In this document: in pieces, positions 34,019 through 46,800 of the stretch
Numbering within the stretch: position 1 is the stretch's first letter
Layout of the letters: each line of letters begins with the position of its first letter
NCBI GenBank assembly: GCA_035048495.1
Contig: CM068546.1
Location: forward strand, 15,072,435-15,136,434
DNA: 64,000 nucleotides
From: Euptelea pleiosperma
Lineage: Eukaryota > Streptophyta > Magnoliopsida > Ranunculales > Eupteleaceae
Direction: 5' to 3'
Notes under the pieces: generated by a model
What the model was told of the DNA's origin: nothing
The model's input: only the letters and a program-made list of their open reading frames with translations
The model's database searches: none
Translations under genes and position numbers: made by a program

Positions 34019-35362
34019 CCGGCAGCGCCCCCCCAACCAGTCCAGTCCTCCTTCTTCTTCTTCTTCCTCTTCTGCTCCTTCTTCCTCCTCTCTCCCACGC
34101 CTCCCTTCATCTCCAAGCAGTCATCCCTTGCACTCTCTCCACGATTTTTCCGGCCATCCCCTCCTTGGAGTTTGTAGCCTTGCTGGCGCTCTTGCTCTAG
34201 CCTGACCTGCAACCAATACGATCTCCACGGTGCTGCTTCTCCAAGACGCAACTCGGTGGCTTCTCCTCAAGCCGGTGCACCATCACTTCGGGTAGACTTG
34301 CAACTCCAGTAGGTCTGCAACTACAAGACTCCACCACTCACAGGCTGTCCTCACCAACGTTTTTCCCTCAACCATCCTCGATCTTTCCCAAAGAAAAAAA
34401 GGAGAAACCAAAAAAAGAAAAAAAAAAAAAAAACAAAGAGAGAAGAAAAGGAGAAGAAAGAAGAGGAAGAAGGAGAAATCGTTGGAGGCAACGCACCTGC
34501 TGCCCTTCACGTTGATGGTAGCTCTTCCACCAGTTCCATCGCCTTGCAGCAACGCCCCCTCCATCACCTCCTTGCTGCATCTCCACTGTTGTAGCTGGCT
34601 TGCCACTCCTCTTCCTTGGATGGCCCCCTCAACCACGCTGCCATCCTCCATTTGCTGCACCCCTTGCTGGCCGAACCAGCAAGGTTCTTCTTTACTTGCT
34701 GTACCGCCTCCACTACACTCCATTACAGCCGCTACCTCAATCGTTTTCCACCACCATAGCCGCTCCACACACCCATCTCCTCCATCAAAGCACCACGTTG
34801 TGCTGCTCATCAACCACCTGCCCGTGCAACCTTCGACACCCAGCATCCCATTCACGCTTCGCCTACTTGCCAGACTACAACCGAACCAATGGTGAGTGTT
34901 CCTCAATTTTCTCTCTCTAAAAGTCTCTTATCTCTCTCTACTTTCTCTCTCTACTTTAGTAATTTCTTGCCTTCTAGGTTAATTTTTGATGGCTTTTTAA
35001 ATTAATTTCATCAGTTGAATTTAGTTTAGTTTTCTTTGTAATCACTCGTTGATAATTAATAAAGTTGATATTTCGCATTTCTTATTTTGCTTTTATGGTT
35101 CTTTATTGCTTATGAGTAATTTTCTCTCTTTACAAATCACCAAAAGATGTTTTCAATCACTCCATCATTCTCACCCCATATATTCCAAGCAAAAAGTCCG
35201 TCATTTCACTGTTTGCACAAACTAACCCCGAGTGCGGATCGACATCCGACACGAATCCCTATACAAATCTATCAATTTTTCAGGATAATCGGATAAAAAT
35301 TACAAATCTTGTTGATTTTAGGGTTTCCGTAACCAACGACGCGGAAAAACCCTACTTTCAAA

Positions 35363-35380
35363 TGGCGCCGCTGCCGCTCG
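35363..35380 (+). other. Primer-binding site, tRNA-Asp type
   Basis: TGGCGCCGCTGCCG follows the LTR end by two bases. Plant Athila elements typically carry TGGCGCCGTTGCCG, complementary to the tRNA-Asp 3' end; this one has one mismatch in 14. Confidence 0.8.
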
Positions 35381-36133
35381 GGTGTTCGGGAGTGCGAAAA
35401 AGGACGTAAAGACGGAATTAGAAAGTTGCTGAAGCGAAAAGCTGCTCAATTTGGACAGCCCGACCTTTTCGGGAAACTTTCTATTTTTTGTTTTTAACGA
35501 TTTTTAGCAGTTTTTAAATTACTATTTTTAATGCCTCGGAAGGCCGAGTGCAAATTTGTAATAATTTAGGAATTTTACTGCTTTCCATATAACTGCTAGA
35601 TCTTGTTCTAGGGTTTTTTAGAAATCCTAGATTAAGTGGAAAATACCAAAAAAATTCAAAAATCAAAATTCAAAAAAATTAGGGTTTTATATTCTGCAGA
35701 TTTTTAGAAATCACCAATCAAGGATTTGCGATTTTTGGAAAGATTCTAAAATCTTGAAACTTTGCTAAATTAGGGTTTCCCCTCTTAGAAGTTTCCTCTT
35801 TAGAAGAATTTCTATCTTTAGAAATCTTCCGAATTTGGAAAAGTCTACAAAAGGAAACACCCCAAATCTAGCAGAATTTCAATTTTGGGAAATTTTCCAA
35901 AATTGTAAGGGATCTCGCAATCAAATCTTTCTTGAAAGATCTACACAATTCGGGAAACTTTCCAATCTAGGTATTTTCCATCTGGGAATTCCTAAATTTT
36001 AACCCATCTTGAACTTGGAAATTAATTCAAAAACTTGCCTAAATCCAGTGCTTGTTCAGTGAACCCTAAAAAGGTAAGGATCTTCCAAATAGAATCCCAA
36101 ATACCTAGATCATGCGATCTAACTTTTCTGCAG

Positions 36134-36250
36134 GAGCACGGTCCAGTATGGGTAGAGAGCGAAAGCTCAAAGAGGTGGAGTCAGGCCCAAGCCCATTAGG
36201 ATACCCCTCTCTAACCCACGGAGGAGACCCCGTGGCGTGGCCCACGGGAG
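36134..36250 (+). other. Candidate spliced leader exon of the Athila element
   Basis: A 117-bp block is bounded by AACTTTTCTGCAG on the left and GGGAG/GTAAGT on the right, both consensus splice signals. The sister copy keeps both (63,268-63,383, 116 bp, with CTACAG and GTAAGT) although much of its leader has diverged. Confidence 0.45.
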
Positions 36251-37054
36251 GTAAGTCCCTATCCTCGCCTTGAGTGCGATACGGTGTTATTGGGTGCATC
36301 ATTGCCGCTTGTCTGTTTGCTTTCGCATCCATATTCTTCGACTTGCGTGGCGTGGCCGTTAATCAATCAACTCTAAGAGAGCAGACCTAGCTCCAAATTG
36401 AAACTGGTGGGATTTCATCACCCACCTCATCATTCCAACTGATTTGATCCCAAGGCTCCATTTAATTAAAAAAAATCAAGAATTAGAGCCAATTAGCCCG
36501 GTGTTCGAGGAAAAATCCACTCAAAATGAACCCGCTTAACATCCAATCGAAATAAGACCACGAGCGCGGGTCCCTGTTGTCTAACACACCCATAAGTCCC
36601 TGCTACTCAAGTATACTGAGCTCGACGTGGCATCTTGGACTATTCAGCGGTTAGTTGCGTGTGGACTAGGAACACGCATCAACCCTAGCTTAACCCGAGG
36701 GAACACTCTTCTTATCCACTTGACCAATCCGGTTAGTCTGGGACGTACTTAAGTCAGCCATTGTGCCGTACGTCTGTCTAGGCTTCGGATTGCCTTGTTG
36801 TTAACTAGAGCTAGTACTAAAGGATTCGCTCTGAAGAGTGTAGCCTGGTGAGAACCTCTGAGTGGAAAACAGTTAGTCCGACGGTTAAAAGATAAACCAG
36901 TGGTCCGCCCACTGTCATAATCTACTCTAGCCCCAAAACTAACAAAGATAATTCATAAAATATATCTTGATTGCTTAGAATAGGATTATCTGTGCTTGGT
37001 GTGCATCATTTAGGATAGTGTTCCTCTCTGGCAACTTTTTGCCAAGTATAGAGC

Positions 37055-40000
37055 TTGCCTCATTCGCGTATGCCCGTTTGGAATCGTCCGAACAAACGCT
37101 TGGTTCGATCTGAGAATCACGTACCTACAGTGGATCCTCTACTGAATTCTTATCCATCTTTTTCACCACCCGCCTCTCCCAGTACTACTACCTTTGTAGT
37201 CATGGCAGTCGAACGACCTCTTATCGAGACGTTCGCCCCTATCTCTGCTAATCCTCCCACTTGCATTATTCTCCCACCTACTACGGCAGTACAATTTGAG
37301 ATCAGGCCACAGACGATCCAAATGCTGCCAACCTTTCGTGGTCTCCCAAGAGAAGACCCATATTCCCATATTCGGGAATTCCAACATGTCATCCTACTTT
37401 TCAAGAATCAGAACCTCGATGATGACAATGTGCGTCTGCGAGTTTTTCCATTCTCGCTCAAAGACCGAGCCTCCGATTGGCTCTACTCCTTACCCGCTGA
37501 TTCAATCAGCAGTTGGAAAGAGTTGGTGGGCAAATTCATGTCTAAATTCTACCCCATGACTCAGACCAACCAAATGAAGCAACTCATCCAGGACTTTCGA
37601 CAGAAGTCCGATGAGAAATTTTTCGAAGCGTGGGATAGATTCCAAGACTACCTGACTAAGTGGCCCCACCATAGCATCGACAAGGGCAATCTTGTCCACG
37701 TCTTCTATAAGGGACTTACTGATGAGTCCCAGACCATGGTAGAGTCAATGTGCCAAGGAAAATTCCTGCACCAAACTCCGACTGCTGCATACAAATTCTT
37801 GGGAGAGTTAGGAGAAAACTCTCAACATTGGATGACTGACTCAGAGTTTAGTCGAACCACTTTGGTCCAAAGGACAACCAAGGGACATGATGCTACAGCT
37901 GATACTGAGCTTCGATCGGTCATTCAAGAGTTGAGCAAGTCAGTCTTGGCACTGGCTGTGTCAGTACAAAAGCCTACTCAACAATCTACCCCAGTCATGC
38001 ATGTGGGACATGAGAGCCCTATGGAATCCTGCACCCTCTGTCTGCAACCCTCCCATACTACTGACCATTGTCCTTTGAATGAAGGATGGTCTAATCCTCT
38101 TCAGGAAGAAGTTTGTGCTTTCAGCACATACAAACCACCCTCTCAGAACTCGTATAGTCAATCTTATCATCCGGACACGAGAAACCACCCTAACTTCTCT
38201 TGGAGGCCTCAGTCTACTCAACCACAAGCTCAACCTCCACGTCAACCTCAGGGCATGTATCCTCCTGGGTTCAACCAACCCAATAGGCAATTCAATCAGG
38301 AACAATACCAGCAGAGTCAATACCCATCTACTCAAAACCAGCAGTTCCAACAGGGTCAATACTCTGGACAACCGAGCACATTTCAGAATCAGCAAAGAGT
38401 CCCACAGACCTTTCAGAACCAACCGATTGTCCCAACTAATTCTCCCGCCTATAACTATAATGCCCCGATGAGCTCGAGTCGCGAATTGGTGCCTCAACTC
38501 CCATTAGCTGCCCCTCAACAGTTGGCCCCCAAACCCGGTATCGAGGACCTTCTAGCTCAACTCATTACTCAATCTATGCAACGCCTAGAGCAACAGCAAC
38601 AACAATCCATGCTTCGTTTAGAGCAACGCTTAGGCAACTTGGAAGCTGAGAAAGCTAAAGGCATCTTCCCTAGCCAACCCATTGCTAACCCAAAAGGAAA
38701 TGCCAAAGGAGCAGTATATGAGATCGGTTCCCAATCTCAAAGCCAGAATGAGAATTGTCAAGGGGAGGTGCAAGCTGTAACCACCCTACGATCTGGAAAA
38801 ATTGTGGACATGGGAGTCCAACCACTGCCGGTACCATCTCCAGCACCCATCACTCGTACAGAGGAAACTAATACCAATCCTACCTCTGCTTCGTCTACCT
38901 CTGCACCAACATCAGATATCCCTGTGCAAAAATTGAAGGCTAAAGACAAATCCATTTGTCGAGTAAAGCCTCCCTTCCCGGACAGACTTGTCCAAGATAA
39001 GCGGGATCAGCAATTCTCTGAGATCTTAGATGTCTTCAAAGACGTCCAGATCAATATCCCATTCCTTTCTGCTATCAAGCAAATCCCTTCCTATGCCAAA
39101 TTTCTCAAGGACTTGTGCACAGTTAAGCGGCGTACGCATGTACCCAAAGCTGCCTTCTTGGCCGAAAAAGCTACCGCGTTCATTCAACGCAATAGTGTGA
39201 TCAAACACAAGGATCCAGGTAGCCCAACTGTCCAATGTGAAATTGCAGACAACTTTAGCTGCACTGTCTTGCTAGATTTAGGGGCTAGCGTTAACCTCAT
39301 ACCATTCTCGGTATATCAGCAGTTAGGACTGAAAGATATGAAGCCTACCAATGTCACCCTAAAATTGGCTGATCAGTCCATCAAGATTCCAAGAGGAATC
39401 ATTGAAGATGTCCTAGTAAAAGTCGCTGACTTTTATTATCCTGTGGTCTTTATCATTCTCGACACCGAGCCGTGTCCAGATAACCGCATTCCGGTCATCT
39501 TAGGCCGTCCATTCCTTGCCACTGCGAATGCACACATTGGGTGCAGGGACGGAAACATGTCCATTGCTTTCGGAAATCTCAAAGCTGAGGTCGATATCTT
39601 TCGTTTAATGCAACAGGATGCCGATCGCGATGTGGCAGATGAAATGTGTGCCGTTGAGAGTCTAATCCCGGACTCCACCGAAGATATTCTTAAACAGTGT
39701 CTAGCACACTTTGGGGCTGACTTTGCAACAGAGTCAGCTATTTCTGATCTCAATGATCTTTTGGAGACCGCTCCACTACTAGAGATCCCCGCTCCACTCA
39801 TCGAGTTCGAGCCTCTGATAACCATGGCCAGAGAACCCATCCTTCCTTTTACTACTGAAGTCAAACCTCTTCAATCCGTGTCTTCTGTGACACCTACTTC
39901 AACTCCATCTGCTCCAACATTGGAGCTCAAGCCGCTTCCAACAGATCTTTCCTATGCCTATCTTGGTCCTAAGGAAACCTACCCTGTCATTATTGCTTCC

Positions 40001-42826
40001 GCTTTGTCTGCAAGTGAACGTAAGAAACTTCTCGAGTTGCTCAACGAGCACAAATCTGCGATAGGTTGGACTATAGATGATATTCGTGGCATAGACCCCT
40101 CGGTGTGCCAACATCACATCTATCTCGAGGATGAATCCAAAACCTCTCGAGAACACCAGAGGAGGTTGAACCCCGTCTTGAAGGATGTAGTCCGGGACGA
40201 GGTCCTTAAACTGTTAGATGCGGGTATCATTTACCCCATCTCCGATAGCAAATGGGTGAGTCCTATTCATGTCGTCCCTAAAAAGGCAGGATTCACAGTT
40301 CTGGAAAATGAGAATAAGGAAATGGTCACCCAGCGCCTGAAGAAAGGGTGGAGAGTCTGCATCGATTACCGACGACTCAACACCAACACTAGGAAGGACC
40401 ATTTTCCTTTACCCTTCATAGACCAAATGTTGGAGAGACTAGCAGGTCACTCCTATTACTGCTTCCTCGATGGTTACTCAGGGTATAATCAAATACCCAT
40501 CGCCCCTGAGGATCACGAGAAGACAACTTTCACCTGTCCCTTTGGCACTTTTGCCTACAAGCGCATGCCCTTTGGCCTCTGCAATGCACCCGCGACCTTT
40601 CAAAGGTGTATGATGAGCATATTCTCTGACATGGTGGAAAAATTCCTCGAAGTCTTTATGGACGACTTCTCACTCTTTGGGTCATCCTTTGATGACTGTC
40701 TGAACCATCTAGGGCTTGTACTTCACCGCTGTCAGGACAAGTGACTTGTCCTCAATTGGGAGAAATGCCACTTCATGGTGAAGAAGGGCATTGTTCTAGG
40801 ACATGTCATTTCCCATCAGGGCATTGAGGTCGACAAAGTGAAAATCGATATCATCTCGACCTTGCCTACTCCTAAGTCTGTGCGTGACATCCGATCCTTT
40901 TTGGGACACGGAGGATTCTATAGGCGATTCATCAAGGACTTCTCTCAAATCGCTCGACCTCTGTCCCATCTTCTGGCTAAAGATAGTCCTTTCGACTTTA
41001 ATGCTGACTGTGTTAAGGCATTTGAGCGTCTCAAATCTGAGCTCACTGCTGCGCCCATTATCCGTCCCCCGGACTGGACTCTACCTTTCGAGGTAATGTG
41101 CGATGCTTCTGACTACGCGTTAGGTGCTGTTCTAGGGCAGAGAGTTGACAAAAGGTCACACGTGATCTACTACGCGAGCAAAACTCTAAACTCTGCCCAA
41201 ATGAATTACTCCACCACTGAGAAAGAACTCCTGGCAGTAGTCTTCGCCCTTGATAAATTCCGTCAGTACCTCTTAGCCACTAAGGTGGTTGTGTACACTG
41301 ATCATGCAGCCCTTCGTTATCTCATGTCGAAAAAGGAAACCAAGCTTCGATTAATTCGATGGATTCTCTTACTGCAGGAATTCGACCTCGAGATTAAGGA
41401 TAAGAAAGGAACTGAGAATGTAGTGGCTGATCACTTGTCTAGACTGACTTTAGAGTCATCCTTCGACACCCAGCCCATCCCTGAAATCTTTCCAGACGAA
41501 CAACTGTTCGCCATCTCTGTTAATCCTTGGTATGCTGACATTGTCAACTACCTTGTCACCGAAGAAATGCCTTCACACTGGTCAAAACAGGACAAAAGCC
41601 AATTCCTAGCAAGAGTTAAGTACTACTCTTGGGATGACTGTTATTTGTATAAATACTGTTCTGACCAGATCATTCGTCTCTGTGTACCTGAGTCGGACCA
41701 ACTCAGTATCTTGTCCTCGTGTCATGACCAACCTTGTGGTGGTCATTTCAGCACTAAGAAGACTGCAGAAAAAGTGCTGCAATGCGGATTCTACTGGCCC
41801 ACATTATTTAAAGATGCCCACATCTACAGCAAAACCTGTCCTAATTACCAGCATCTAGGCCGCATCTCCCAGAGGAACATAATGCCCCTAACTCCCATCC
41901 AGGTCGATGAGATATTTGACATCTGGGGCATCGACTTCATGGGCCCCTTTCCCGTTTCCTATGGTTTTGAGTACATTCTCCTTGCGGTAGACTATGTATC
42001 CAAATGGATAGAAGCCATTCCCACCAAGACCAATGACCACAAAGTGGTAGTCAAATTCCTAAAGGAGTTCATCTTCGCCCGATTCGGTGCCCCTAAGGCC
42101 ATCATTAGTGATGGGGGCACCCATTTCTGCAATAGGATATTCGAGAAATTAATGAAAAAGTATGGGGTAACCCACAAGGTTGCCCTAGCTTATCATCCGC
42201 AGACTAGTGGTCAAGTGGAGGTTTCTAATCGTCAGATCAAGCAGATCTTGGAGAAGACAGTCAATACCACATGTAAAGACTGGTCTAGTCGTCTCACTGA
42301 TGCTTTATGGGCATACAGAACCGCCTACAAGACCCCACTCAATATGTCTCCCTATCGTCTCGTCTTTGGGAAACCCTGTCATCTTTCGGTAGAGATTGAA
42401 CATCGTGCCCTGTGGGCCATCAAGAAGCTCAACTTCGACCTAGACTCCGCAGGGGAGGAGCGGAAACTTCAAATGAATGAGTTAGAAGAACTCAGAAATG
42501 ATGCCTACAACTTGTCCAAGAATTACAAAGCAAAAATGAAGTGGATACATGACAAGAGCATCCTCAGGAAAGAGTTCCATCCAGGACAGAAGGTCCTTCT
42601 TTATAATTCTCGTCTCCATCTCTTCCCTGAGAAACTGAAATCTAGGTGGACCGGTCCTTATACGGTCACAGCAGTCACACCCTTTGGGGCAATCACTATT
42701 GAGGATCCCAAGGATCACTCCTCATTCCAGGTCAATGGTCAGCGTCTTAAACAGTTCCATGAACTTGACGTATTGCTCATTCAAACTTTTGAGATCGATC
42801 TCATCGATCCTATCTATGTCGACTGA
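37055..42826 (+). pseudogene. Athila gag-pro-pol polyprotein with one in-frame stop
   Basis: A single frame of 1923 codons is broken only by TGA at 40,742 (codon 1230); the same frame then runs to 42,826. Domains: capsid-like gag at about residues 90-270 (FRGLPREDPYSHIREFQ), zinc knuckle CX2CX4HX4C at 326-339, Gln-rich linker at about 380-560, and aspartic protease with DLGASVN at 741. Reverse transcriptase follows with YCFLDGYSGYNQI (Asp 1139) and FMDDFS (Asp 1203-1204). The stop falls right after that, between RT palm and thumb. RNase H ([30 protein letters not shown]) and integrase come next, with D1627, D1686 and E1722 giving the D,D35E triad. In the integrase zinc finger the second Cys is Tyr (TCPNYQ). 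The C-terminus ends in a GPY-like RWTGPYTV block. No envelope-like ORF was seen. Confidence 0.93.
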
Positions 42827-42893
42827 TAATCCACTCAGTCTCCTGAGCTCCAACTTGGTTGGGGGTGCCTGTCACCCCCGTCATGTCTGGCTG

Positions 42894-42993
42894 NNNNNNN
42901 NNNNNNNNNNNNNNNNNNNNNNNNNNNNNNNNNNNNNNNNNNNNNNNNNNNNNNNNNNNNNNNNNNNNNNNNNNNNNNNNNNNNNNNNNNNNN
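42894..42993. other. Assembly gap of 100 N
   Basis: Exactly 100 unknown bases, the usual placeholder for a gap of unknown size. The left contig ends inside Athila and the right contig starts inside a chalcone synthase exon. Open frames that cross the N block are artefacts. Confidence 0.97.
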
Positions 42994-43170
<177 letters not shown>

Positions 43171-43360
43171 ACTCTAGAGAGAGATTGAGAAAGAGTGACT
43201 AGCATTCTCTCTTATTTGTTTTGTCTTGTTGCCTGGTTCTATTTCGTTATCTTCCTTTCAAAGGAGTGTCGGGCTGCGTTGAAAAATCAAGTCGATTGCA
43301 CTTGTATCAACTTTATTTATATAATAAAATGAATGTTTTTTTGTTTTTAAATTGAGTTTT
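43171..43360 (+). terminator. 3' UTR and polyadenylation region of the chalcone synthase gene
   Basis: A T-rich 3' UTR follows the TAG. AATAAAATGAATG at about 43,322-43,334 is the clearest polyadenylation signal, preceded by the TTTATTTATA upstream element. Confidence 0.6.
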
Positions 43361-43379
43361 TTTTGTTTGCTGCATAGCG

Positions 43380-43640
43380 TAATCGACCACTGACCATATA
43401 GATGTTTAGCCTACTCCTTGGTAGACATTCGTACAAAAAATCAGCTTGGTTGATTAGCCGTTGGTTTTAGTACTCCAAAAAAACAAAAAAAATGGTTGAA
43501 TTCAACGGCTAGAATCACATCTTAAAAAGTACTAAAATATAATGGCTAGAAATTACTAATCATGATGATTTTTGGTGTGTATATTCACCAAGGGGTAGAC
43601 TAAACATCCATGCTGTCAGCGGGCCTAGATGGCAGCGCTG
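43380..43640. repeat. Module repeat with GATTTTTGG and CAAACATCCAT blocks
   Basis: An inverted copy (about 43,425-43,470) and a direct copy (about 43,540-43,640) of the module seen at 27,950-28,560 and 44,390-44,880. They flank a TTGAATTCAACGGCTAGAAT stretch also present near 12,864-12,905. Confidence 0.5.
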
Positions 43641-43729
43641 AATAACTGAAATGGTGCTAGCTTACACTTTTGGATTAAGCTACAGCTTATTACATTGCCA
43701 CCGGGAACGATGACAAAAGCTGTAGCAAC

Positions 43730-44124
43730 CAAGGTTTAAAGGAGGCCGTTTTAACGGTTTAACAGTTTGGGGGCGTTACCGTTTAAACCGCTGTTAAAAC
43801 GGATTGAAACGGCCAGGGCAAAAATGGAAAAAAATGAAATTTAATGGAAAAAACGGTGCTGAAATTCAAATTTTGAAATTTGAAAATTAAAAAAAAATAA
43901 TTTAACGGAACTAAACGGATTTAACAGCCGTTTTTTTCACAAACTTTTTCAGAATTTAATGGCTGTTTAAACGATTTTAACGGCCATTTAAACGATTATA
44001 ACGGCCGTTAAATTCAAAAACATTAAAACGTGTTTAAACAGTTTTAATTATGGAAACGGGCTTGGGGCGTTATCGTTTAAACGGACCCGTTAAAACCCTT
44101 TAAACGGCCGTTTTTAAAACCATG
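43730..44124. mobile_element. hAT-like MITE (395 bp), TSD GTAGCAAC
   Basis: Ends CAAGGTTTAAA and TTTTTAAAACCATG are inverted, with a perfect 8-bp duplication GTAGCAAC at 43,722-43,729 and 44,125-44,132. The interior repeats GTTTAAACGG, AACGGCCGTT and related blocks. No ORF. Confidence 0.87.
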
Positions 44125-44389
44125 GTAGCAACTACCAGTGTACTATAGAACATTAGGAGATGGAATGATAAGAATATGGAAGAATACAAAAAATAGAGAT
44201 GGAGAAGCTTGTCAGGGCAATGTGACATAATGCCCCCTAGGGCCACAAAAGAGCACGTATAGTAAAATCCAGAAATACTTTCAAATTCTGAAAGGACCTC
44301 AACCTTCCATTACACTAAAACTAGGGGACTGCCACTGGAGATGCACGTGCACCTTACATGTGGAGCACGTTACCCGCGCATACACTTAG

Positions 44390-44880
44390 AGATCGATGTC
44401 CGAATAGATGTTTCCCCCATCCCTAGGTGGATCTACATACAAAAATTCATCTTGATTAGTTATTTCTATCTGTTGGATTAGAGTCTTTTTCATGGTTTGT
44501 TTTTAGCTGTGGATTTTGAGTATTATTTGGCAATAACAAAATGACACTGCTATGCAACATGATAACATCTATGACTCTTGAACCATGTGATGATTACTAT
44601 TTTAATAATGAGGTATGTACATAGACTACTGACCGTGTAATGCTTTGCACATCCCTAGTTGGACCTACATACCAAAATTCATTCTGATTAGTAATTTATA
44701 ACCGTTGGATTAGAGTCCTTTTATGGCTTATTTTAAACTATGGATTTCAAGCATTATGATCCAAAGGTTAGGAATAACTAATCAGGTCAATTTTTTGTTA
44801 GGTAAGTCCATCTTGGAATGTGGCAAACATCCATACGGTTAGTAGTTAGCCTCTAATAGTGTACCATGTGGCTCACACTA
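44390..44880. repeat. Three further copies of the module repeat
   Basis: At about 44,400-44,480, 44,630-44,720 and 44,765-44,880 the sequence repeats variants of CCCTAG(G/T)TGGA, AAAATTCAT(C/T), CTGATTAGT and the CAAACATCCATACGGTTAG end. They may be remains of a larger transposon with long ends. Confidence 0.45.
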
Positions 44881-45376
44881 TGGGTCCATCATCAAGTTTT
44901 TTCCATGGACAGAGTTCAGGTGACACGTAGGGATATACTAAATGTTTTAACATGTGAGTTGAAATGTAGAAATGTTGAACGCCCAATGAACCCTTATAAA
45001 TTAAAAAATTTACAAAAGGAAATAAAAGAAGCAATGTTTGTCAATTTAAAACTTTGAGGGTCATATTAGGAGAATAATTTTTATTTATTTATTTTTAATA
45101 ATGAATGAGCTGCGATTGAGTATGCCGACGTCAACTGTTGATAAAGATGAAGAGAATATATAAAGGGTGTAGAAAGTCTAAAGTACCCTTAAAAAAGTAA
45201 AAGACTTAAATATGTTAAAGAAACATAAGAAGGGCATTTTGGGCAAAGTAGGGGTAATTTTGAGATTTCAATAATTTTTAATGCAAGAATGGCCTTCTCT
45301 AATTATATAGTAGAATAGATACATAAAAGCATTTTTATACCCTTCAATTGCCTAAAAGACTAAGGATTGCGCAAGA

Positions 45377-45714
45377 GGAACCCCCATTTTTAACACCCAT
45401 TTTGGTGTACCCACGTAGAAGGTGAATCAATGGCTGATTTTTGGTGAGGATGATCTCTGTGGTGCGGAGATCATCCTCACAAAAATTCAAATCATTCCGA
45501 TATTCATAGACTGGTTTAGAAGTTGAGGAATTATGGACCGTCGATTTTTTACTATGTAACTTGAAAACCACATTTGACGGTGTTAGAAATTTCAGAATGG
45601 GCTGATTTTTGTTGGGGTGGTCTATATGGCGAGGAGATCATCCTCACCAAAAATCTGCCATTGATTCATCTTCTACGTGGTTACGCCAAAATGGGTGTAA
45701 AAAATGGGGGTCCC
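45377..45714. mobile_element. MULE-like MITE (338 bp) with terminal inverted repeats of about 80 bp
   Basis: 45,377-45,457 and the complement of 45,633-45,714 match over about 80 bp, starting GG(A/G)ACCCCCATTTTT and including CCACGTAGAAG(G/A)TGAATC and GATTTTTGGTGAGGATGATC. Long inverted ends with a short core fit Mutator-type or foldback elements. I did not find the 9-bp duplication expected for Mutator. Confidence 0.65.
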
Positions 45715-45969
45715 CCGAGCCCGATCCAAAGACTAAATACCCATAGTAATTGTAGGCAAAAAAAAATGAGGTGCAAGACTTCACAAATGTGAAATGGAGA
45801 ACCACTAGGACAATGTCAGACACTTGCCCATTAGAGGGTGCGATGACAGCGTTATGAAAGGCCAACTCGTAGCTATCATTTTGAGAGAAAGAAATGTTGC
45901 AATATTGGGCAATCAAAATTTGGTATATTTTTTATCCTTGTTCCAAAGTCTATTGGTTTTCCACTTGAG

Positions 45970-46800
45970 ATTTAGGGTCTGTTTGGTAAAACTTAATTTC
46001 AACATTGAAAGCTAAAAGTGCTTAAGTGCTGAATGCTTAATTACTTATGTTTGAATAAATCGTTTGTTAAGGGTCTTATGTCTTAAATTAAGTCAAAGGC
46101 ATTATGGGCATTTTAAAATATTTATGAGGACATTTTTGTAAGTTTTTAAAGAAAAAGCTTTCATAAAAGGGAATTTGGGTATTAAAAGAGAATCTTAGAA
46201 TATCTTTTAAAGATGCTATATATCACTTTCTACATTAAGTGAAGGGAGGATGACTTAAAAAAGCCATTGAAATTCAAACATTATGAATTTCGGGACTGAA
46301 ATTAAGTTGGTTACCAAATGGTCTGAATGGGCCATTAAGGTCTGAATGACATAGGTGTCATTTGGTAAAACTTATTCTCAGACCTTAAGTCTGAATGGGT
46401 TGAAATTCAATGATTTCGGTGATTAAGTAGCGTTTGGTAAACAACTTAGTTTCAGCACTTAACACCCAAATCATAGAATGAAGACATAAACAAAAGTGAG
46501 GTTACGTTGACTTATAGTGGTAAGTGGTTTCGGTGATTGGCATCTTTTTGAAAGATTTCATGATTCCTTCAAAAATGCCCATAATACCCTCCCATGTAAA
46601 GAACCTTTATAAAATTAAGACATAAGTATCCTTCTAAATATTTTATAATTACTGTTATACCCTTCTCTTAAGTTTTCAGACATAAGACCTGTACCAAATA
46701 TAATTTTTTTTGTTCTTTCATCCACTTTAAGCAATCATCACTTATTTTAACCACTTTAAGCTCTAAGTGCTTAACAATTTTTTTAACAAACACCACCTTA
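45970..46800. repeat. Nested hAT-type MITE remnants with TTTGGTAAA ends
   Basis: Heads GGGTCTGTTTGGTAAAACTT (45,973), GGTGTCATTTGGTAAAACTT (46,354) and GTAGCGTTTGGTAAACAA (46,427) face tails such as TTACCAAATGGTCTGAATGG (46,312) and TTAACAAACACCACC (46,782). TCTGAATGGG and CTTAAG blocks recur between them. Boundaries are uncertain. Confidence 0.5.

Larger units (their letters stand above)
32613..35360 (+). repeat. 5' LTR (2748 bp) of the Athila-type element
   Basis: It starts TGATATTCGCTCAAAAGTGC and ends CCTACTTTCA, two bases before the primer site. It matches the inverted LTR at 55,732-58,651. GCTTTAAAAGGGG at about 33,660 may be the TATA region. It contains TA and T runs, a long CTT run and two strong hairpins. 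Downstream ORFs in it are low-complexity and not conserved as proteins. Confidence 0.88.
32613..42893 (+). mobile_element. Athila-type Ty3/gypsy retrotransposon, 3' part lost in the gap
   Basis: Plus-strand order is a 2748-bp LTR, a tRNA-Asp-like primer site, a 1.7-kb leader, gag-protease-RT-RNase H-integrase in one frame (37,055-42,826) and the start of the 3' internal region (TTGGTTGGGGGTG near 42,856). The RT and protease motifs and the primer site point to Athila. The N block begins 67 bp after the polyprotein stop. In the sister copy the corresponding point (about 60,490) is still 1.8 kb from the 3' LTR, so about 1.8 kb plus an LTR is probably missing in the gap. The 5-bp left flank is GTAGG; its partner is not available. 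Confidence 0.93.

Noticed and set aside
33707..34036. Poly-Arg/Lys frame (minus) and overlapping poly-Phe frame (plus)
   Set aside because: Both are translations of the CTT/GAA microsatellite inside the Athila LTR.
34283..34906. 207-codon minus and 137-codon plus ORFs
   Set aside because: They overlap each other inside the Athila LTR, are low-complexity, and have no counterpart in the sister LTR.
37961..38497. 178-codon minus ORF opposite gag
   Set aside because: It is a shadow of the Gln/Pro-rich gag linker; motifs and codon pattern are on the plus strand.
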